Origin: Myxocyprinus asiaticus
Lineage: Eukaryota; Chordata; Actinopteri; Cypriniformes; Catostomidae
Assembly: GCF_019703515.2 (NCBI RefSeq)
Contig: NC_059368.1
Coordinates: 36,657,831-36,721,830 of the forward strand
Reading direction: 5' to 3'
Length of the DNA: 64,000 bases
Shown: one piece after another, positions 59,166 through 64,000 of the stretch
Layout: the number at the start of each line of letters is the position of its first letter
Numbering within the stretch: position 1 is the first letter of the stretch
Translations under genes and position numbers: made by a program
The notes under the pieces: model-generated
What the model was told of the DNA's origin: nothing
Seen by the model: only the letters and a program-made list of their open reading frames with translations
Database searches by the model: none

Positions 59166-59502
59166 CTTGGAACTCAGAATATGCATTGGACATGGAAAAA
59201 AAAAAATCAAGTTTTGTCTCAGTTATCTACATGTTTAAAATAACATGCTTCAGCCTTAGTTTTCCTTTTTTTTACACTAAACATAATTAATAACCATTTA
59301 AATGAATGTTCAACAATCAAATTAAATAGAAACTTCAGATTTTAAAATAAGATCACATAAAGCCCAGAAAGAAAGACAAATACAGCACACAAAATCTTAT
59401 TACATTCATGGCATTAAAAACTGAAAATTGCACATTTTCACAAAACATAGCAGCACCTGACTGGCATGTACGGAACAAACTTCTAGTGAGTTCTAAATTC
59501 TA

Positions 59503-60146
59503 TTAAAGGAGTAGTTCAACCAAAAATACCATTCTCCTATCATTTACTTTCCCTTATGCAGCCTTAAACTCATGACTTTCTATCTTGTGCGGGGCACAAA
59601 CAAAGATAGCTCTGAGTGTGACTATAAAATAAGACGTAGATGGTGCAATAACTGCAGAAGACCCTTAGAATTAAATTGCTCTTGACCCAACCCATTTGAG
59701 CTTTGAATGCACAATTATACATAACCCACTTGCGCCTAGACTTAGCGCATGCTTGTACAGAAAAGTAATGGCTATGCCACAGACTTTCCGCATATGATAT
59801 ATTGCATAGCGCTGCGCTTACCACTCTTTAAATAGGACCCATGGTGTGTTTACATCCCATCAATTCAACATTTTGGTCTATTTCTCACCCAAAACCATTC
59901 GTATCTCTTCAGAAGATATGGATTAAACCACTCGAGCCATATGGATTACTTTTATGCTGCCTTTATGTCCTTTTTGAAGCTTGACAGTTTTGGAACCCAT
60001 TGACTTGCATTGTCTGGATATAAACACATCAAACAGTATATATATGAAAATATCTTTGTGTTCCACAGAAGAAAGTTAATCATGCGAGTTTAAGGGTGAG
60101 AAAATTATGGGAGAACTGTTGTTTTTGGTTGAACTATTCATTTAAG
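59503..60146. mobile_element. 'gttcaccc' MITE, both halves, diverged
   Basis: Left aaaggagtagttcaaccaaa, right tttttggttgaactattcat. The right half keeps cacccaaaaccattcgtatc and the ccacagaagaaagttaatca block. It ends 165 bp from the gpr63 stop codon. Confidence 0.6.
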
Positions 60147-60310
60147 ATGAAAAAACATCATTCAATTAAAATAGTTTAATGTACAGGCTCTGGAAACCAT
60201 CTGTAAAATCTCATAGCTAAAACATCCTACCTTTTAAAAAAGATCAAACATATCATTCACAGCTTGTCAAGATTGTACCGAAAGAATTACAAAAAGACAC
60301 AAGTCCCCTG

Positions 60311-61546
60311 TTACACCACAGAGCGATGCTCCCCACACACATAAACTGCACTGGGGCAGATACGTCTCTTAGTGTGGCCAGGCAACTGCGGGAGGAACTT
60401 GAAGTACTTGGGCATTAGATCAAGGCAGGCGTCACGAAACTTCTTGATACGCCAGTAGTAGATAAGGGGATTCAGGGCTGATTTGAGGTAGCAGACCCAC
60501 AGAAGCCACGTGCTGATCTCAAAGAAGTTCTGCTTGTAGTAGAACGTACGACTAAAGGTGGACAGCAGGCTGTAGGTGGCAAAAGGAGCCCAGCATGCGG
60601 TGAACACCGAGAAAAGAATGAGGATTGTGGTGAAGGCACGTGTTTTGAAGCTCATGTCAACATTCATCTGAAAGGGCCTTTGCAGACTCATGAGACCCAG
60701 CTTGCTGGCCTGGCTGAGGCAGACCGAGTTGGGGTAAGAGTGAATGCGCAGTGCGTTGTGGCGGAGCGTACTTAGGATGCCCATGAATGTGTACAGCATC
60801 ACCAGGAAGGGTACAAAGAAGAAAACAAGCATGATTAGCATCACGTAGGCATGGTAGCCACGCTCAGCCGTGTATCCAAAAACACACTGTGGCGCTCTGG
60901 GGGGGATGTACAGGGCAGGATGGTCAACGGAAAGAGGGAAGGAGAGGCAGAAAGAGAGAGACCACGAGACAGCGATTAACACTTTGGCCCTGCGTGGACT
61001 GAGTTTATCTTGCTTTTGCACAATGATTAGGAAGCGATCCACGCTAATGATCAGCAAAATAGCCACACCCTCCATCACGAACATCCAGAAGAACATAGCC
61101 GACACACGGCAAAATGCTTCGCCAAAGATCCAGTGCGTGGTCACCATGGTGACAAGAGCAAAGGGCATGTTAAGGACCGCTAACATCATATCGGCAAAGG
61201 CAAGACTGGCCAGCAAGATGTTAATGGCCGAGCGCATAGCGGCTCGCTGGTAAACCATCACACAGACCACCATGTTGCCGAGGAAGGCTAGTAGCAGCAC
61301 GCAGACGATGACCAAACAGAAGAAGACCTGAAGGGGCAGATTTAAGCCCTGAACAGGGTCCTGCCACACAGATGTAGGTATTCCGTATTCTGATAGAGTC
61401 CTGAAGTCCAGTGAGCTGTTGTCTTTTGAGGAGGAATTCTCCATGGCTCTTGTACCCAATGACTGGGTCAATGGCCTGGGCAGGGTGTGCAGGGTGGTGC
61501 TAGGCTGCCCTGAAGCCACGGGTGGATTAGGGGAGGAATAAAGCAT
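60311..61546 (-). CDS. gpr63: gpr63-type orphan G protein-coupled receptor, intact single coding exon
   Basis: The 411-residue ORF closely resembles vertebrate GPR63 (human 419 aa), a class A receptor of the PSP24 group with GPR45, reported to respond to sphingosine 1-phosphate. Seven membrane segments can be placed from residue 72 on. Landmarks: GN at 90-91 (TM1), LAFAD with Asp119 (TM2), Cys146 and Cys221 (extracellular disulfide), Asp-Arg-Phe 170-172 in place of DRY, CWAP 318-321 (TM6), NPLIY 359-363 (TM7). The tail ends VYVCGEHRSVV, like human GPR63. N-glycosylation sequons are at Asn37 and Asn43. The ATG at 61546 is chosen as the first; Met35 is a second possible start. The synteny with ufl1 supports gpr63 over gpr45. 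Transcribed toward ufl1. Confidence 0.9.
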   Translation of the reverse strand: MLYSSPNPPVASGQPSTTLHTLPRPLTQSLGTRAMENSSSKDNSSLDFRTLSEYGIPTSVWQDPVQGLNLPLQVFFCLVIVCVLLLAFLGNMVVCVMVYQRAAMRSAINILLASLAFADMMLAVLNMPFALVTMVTTHWIFGEAFCRVSAMFFWMFVMEGVAILLIISVDRFLIIVQKQDKLSPRRAKVLIAVSWSLSFCLSFPLSVDHPALYIPPRAPQCVFGYTAERGYHAYVMLIMLVFFFVPFLVMLYTFMGILSTLRHNALRIHSYPNSVCLSQASKLGLMSLQRPFQMNVDMSFKTRAFTTILILFSVFTACWAPFATYSLLSTFSRTFYYKQNFFEISTWLLWVCYLKSALNPLIYYWRIKKFRDACLDLMPKYFKFLPQLPGHTKRRICPSAVYVCGEHRSVV

Positions 61547-61632
61547 TCTTCTTCTTGCAGTTACACAGTAAAGTGGGCATGCTCAACCAATATGCCAGGT
61601 CGCTAGCACACATGTCAGTATGAAGGTTGACC
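61547..61632 (-). other. Likely 5' UTR part of the gpr63 coding exon
   Basis: On the minus strand a good acceptor (tttctcttttgcttccacag) ends at 61633, so the coding exon probably begins at 61632 with 86 nt of leader. The upstream exon was not found. Confidence 0.5.
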
Positions 61633-61875
61633 CTGTGGAAGCAAAAGAGAAAAATGAGTAACATGTAATGCAAGAATGCCACAAACATCTGGTCAATCTA
61701 TCATGAAAGCTGATGTATTCATTTCTGTGCCACTAGCATAATGAAACTGCAGCTGTGCACATTCTCAGACCTCTTAAAACAGCAAAATATTTATAACTAC
61801 ATTAACTTATTACTTCACCTCTATATGTTCTTGCTAAATATTTATGAACAAAGAAAGCACTCCAGGTAACAATGG

Positions 61876-62897
61876 TAGGGATGGGACGATATCGAATTTC
61901 AATATATCTTGAACCAAAACATTTATGAACTATATTGTTGCATAACTCGATATTTTGAAATTTGCAACATTGTTTTCCGTCCATGTGATTATAAATGAAA
62001 TGACCAGTCCAACATAATCTCTCCATCACTTGATTTCACCACTACTGATCTTTTTTCTACATGGTTTACAGGGTTCACACAAGGTCCTTGAAGTGCTTAA
62101 AGTGCTTGAATTTAGCTTTTAGAAATGTAAGTACTGGAATACCTGGAAAATCGCCTTGTTTTGATGAAAAGTGCTTGAGATTAAAACGGATCGTTTTCTC
62201 AGAGTAGTGTGTGTCCATTAAAGATGAGTCGACTCCACTTTCATTGAATAATGTGTTCTTTACAGTCAGACAGAAAAGTAAAAAGAAATATTAATTTTAA
62301 TCTCACACAGAATGGATTTGCTAAAGAAACCAAGAGTTTCTTCTTGTTGATGTTCGCTGAACCAGAACACTGAGAAAAGCACGTTGAAACTCTGACAGTG
62401 CCTTTTTAGTGTTTCTTATACAAATGAATGTAAACTCAATGTTTTTACTTGTAAATTGTACACAGTATTTCAAACAGTGATAGCACATATCATTATTATA
62501 TAAACCATTTCATGATATAATATTAATTAATAGAATGTAGAATTTTTGCATTTTTACAAAGTTAAAATAACTATTAAGCATTTATCATAATGTGTATTTT
62601 GCTCAAACTTTTTTTTAGAAAACAAAATGTAATATTTTGTAATTTAAGTGTTAATATCGAATCAAGACCATATCGTCCCATCCCTAAACAATGGCATTAT
62701 AAAATGGCATATAAAACAGAAATGTGGTCACTATTACTATTAACAAAGTTACTAATATCGAATCGAGATTATATCGAATCGTGAACCTGATATCATATAT
62801 CGAACCAAATTGTGAAATAACCATATCGTCCCATCCCTAAACAATGGCATTATAAAATGGCATACAAAACAGAAATGTGGTCACTATTCCTATTGAG
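61876..62897. mobile_element. MITE with 'tagggatgggacgatatcg' ends and a duplicated right end
   Basis: The left end, tagggatgggacgatatcga, is mirrored by catatcgtcccatccctaaa, which occurs twice (62669-62688 and 62822-62841). The following acaatggcattataaaatgg is also doubled. The repeat unit is 153 bp, so the right end plus host flank was tandemly duplicated after insertion. The interior holds a fish repeat fragment (62069-62170). Confidence 0.7.
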
Positions 62898-62934
62898 ACC
62901 ACTGCCATAATGGTTCTTTTTACGCGAAGTCACG

Positions 62935-64000
62935 ACTGGGGTCGACTGATAGTGGATTTTGCCGATAACTACGATAGTGGAAAAGGCCAATAACTGATTA
63001 ATCGGCCGATAGTTAAAAATCAATTTATAGAAAGTTAGTCTATTCCTACTCTGTCAAGCACAGACATAGACACTACGACCCTGTTTACACCTGGTATTAA
63101 GATACGTTTGTGGTGATCTGATCACATGTGGTCAGCGCTAAATACAGGTCTAAATGGGGTCTAAAAATTTTGTGATATGATGACAAATAACACATACGAA
63201 GGTAGTCAAAAATGCATGTGGCCACATCGCATGAGGTGTAAAAGGTAATCTGTCCTGATGCGTCCCGGACAGCAGCGAAGCATCACCCCTCACCTGTCAA
63301 TCAACCACCGTGGTAAAACAAGAGTTTAAATTTTGCTGGTTACAAGTGACTTTAAAAGGAAATAACCATCCGATCTGAAAAATTGAAAAACAAAAACGGA
63401 TACATAAGCACAAGAACTTCACAGATTATCTTCAGTGTGTCTGATATCAACACAAATGAGAAGCACAAACATCTGAAGCTTCTTCAATACAGGTACTTCA
63501 CTAAAATGATGGATAATTCTGCTTGAAATGTTGTGTTTGTGCTCAGATTCAATTTCAGCTGCATCTGGGGAAAACAGCACACCAGTTTCAATCATGCTTT
63601 TTTTTTTTTTTTTTTTTGTGGTTAATTGTCATGCAGTAACACAGAGACATAGTGATCATGAAATCAGAGACCCTCCTCTCGAAATCAGAACACTAGTGGA
63701 CACATGAGATGCATTTAAGCGACCAGATGTAAAAAGCGATGCGTCTCGACTGACCACATGTGACTGGATCACCCAAGACGTATCTTAACACCAGGTCTAA
63801 ACGGGGTCTAGAAGAGTCTAAAATTAATAGAATCCCACATGCAGTTTATTGTTCAATCAAAATCCAAACAATAACCAGAAAAAAATTGAGACTTGGTGCA
63901 TAACATGGGACTATAAACAAGCCTGAAACACACAGGGGACTCTTATTTTGAAATGACGGAGACTTGGCCATTACAGTGCTCTATATTTAAGTAGGCTATT
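62935..64000. mobile_element. Copy of the intron-1 element type, interrupted and cut by the window end
   Basis: ctgatagtggattttgccga, ctgattaatcggccgatag, then after an insert aatagaatcccacatgcagt and gggactcttattttgaaatg match the element at 24252-25908 block by block. The copy runs out of the window. A second element is inserted at 63077-63808. Confidence 0.6.
63077..63808. mobile_element. Nested MITE with 'gaccctgtttacacctgg' ends
   Basis: Left gaccctgtttacacctggta followed by ttaagatacgt; right, read in reverse, gaccccgtttagacctggtg followed by ttaagatacgt. Both ends also share tcacatgtggtca further in. The interior is non-coding and has an 18-base T run near 63600. Confidence 0.7.

Noticed and set aside
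60870..61253. 127-residue plus-strand ORF
   Set aside because: It is the antisense shadow of the gpr63 coding sequence.
1..64000. CRISPR array, prokaryotic defence system or prophage
   Set aside because: No regular repeat-spacer arrays or prokaryotic gene clusters occur; all tandem repeats are microsatellites or transposon parts in a vertebrate genome.

Overview
The window reads as teleost nuclear DNA, most likely from a cyprinid or other cypriniform fish. The evidence is spliced vertebrate genes with short GT-AG exons, a gene order matching human 6q16 (FUT9 - UFL1 - GPR63), and a dense load of fish-type repeats: a DANA-like SINE, a 5S-rRNA-derived SINE, a tRNA-derived SINE, a DIRS-like tyrosine-recombinase retrotransposon, Tc1 elements, hAT elements and many MITEs. 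There are no prokaryotic operons, phage genes or CRISPR arrays. Family identities come from remembered protein sequences and have not been checked by a search.

Layout. 1-4.4 kb holds two exons of an Integrator subunit 7 gene (ints7): one internal exon (1413-1551) and the last exon (4139-4429). The many exons that should lie between them are absent, and the gap is filled by a SINE and a nested pair of inverted-repeat elements. About 4.9-10.5 kb is a decayed DIRS-like retrotransposon on the minus strand (gag, RT/RNase H and tyrosine recombinase remnants), interrupted by other repeats. 10.8-11.5 kb holds a broken copy of a repetitive fish ORF. 12.7-18.1 kb holds two possible 5' exons that, if spliced, encode a 62-residue secreted-peptide-like ORF. 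They are separated by a nest of MITEs and lie just upstream of an intact fut9-type alpha-1,3-fucosyltransferase ORF (18258-19334).

23.2-51.2 kb is a complete ufl1 gene (E3 UFM1-protein ligase 1) on the plus strand. I could place all 19 coding exons; they join to exactly 794 codons plus a stop, the length I remember for human UFL1. Its introns carry three Tc1-type transposons, palindromic Tc1-derived elements and many MITEs. Its 3' UTR is split by a hAT-like element with a perfect 8-bp target duplication. 52.8-60.1 kb is intergenic repeat. 60.3-61.6 kb is an intact gpr63-type orphan GPCR gene on the minus strand, convergent with ufl1; fhl5, which lies between them in human, was not seen. The last 2.4 kb is repeat.

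The host genes do not form a pathway. INTS7 acts in nuclear snRNA processing, FUT9 in Golgi Lewis-x synthesis, UFL1 in ufmylation at the ER, and GPR63 is a plasma-membrane receptor. They are neighbours by conserved synteny (fut9-ufl1-gpr63) or, for the ints7 pieces, perhaps by rearrangement. The most interesting unexplained signal is the peptide-like ORF spread over the possible fut9 5' exons.
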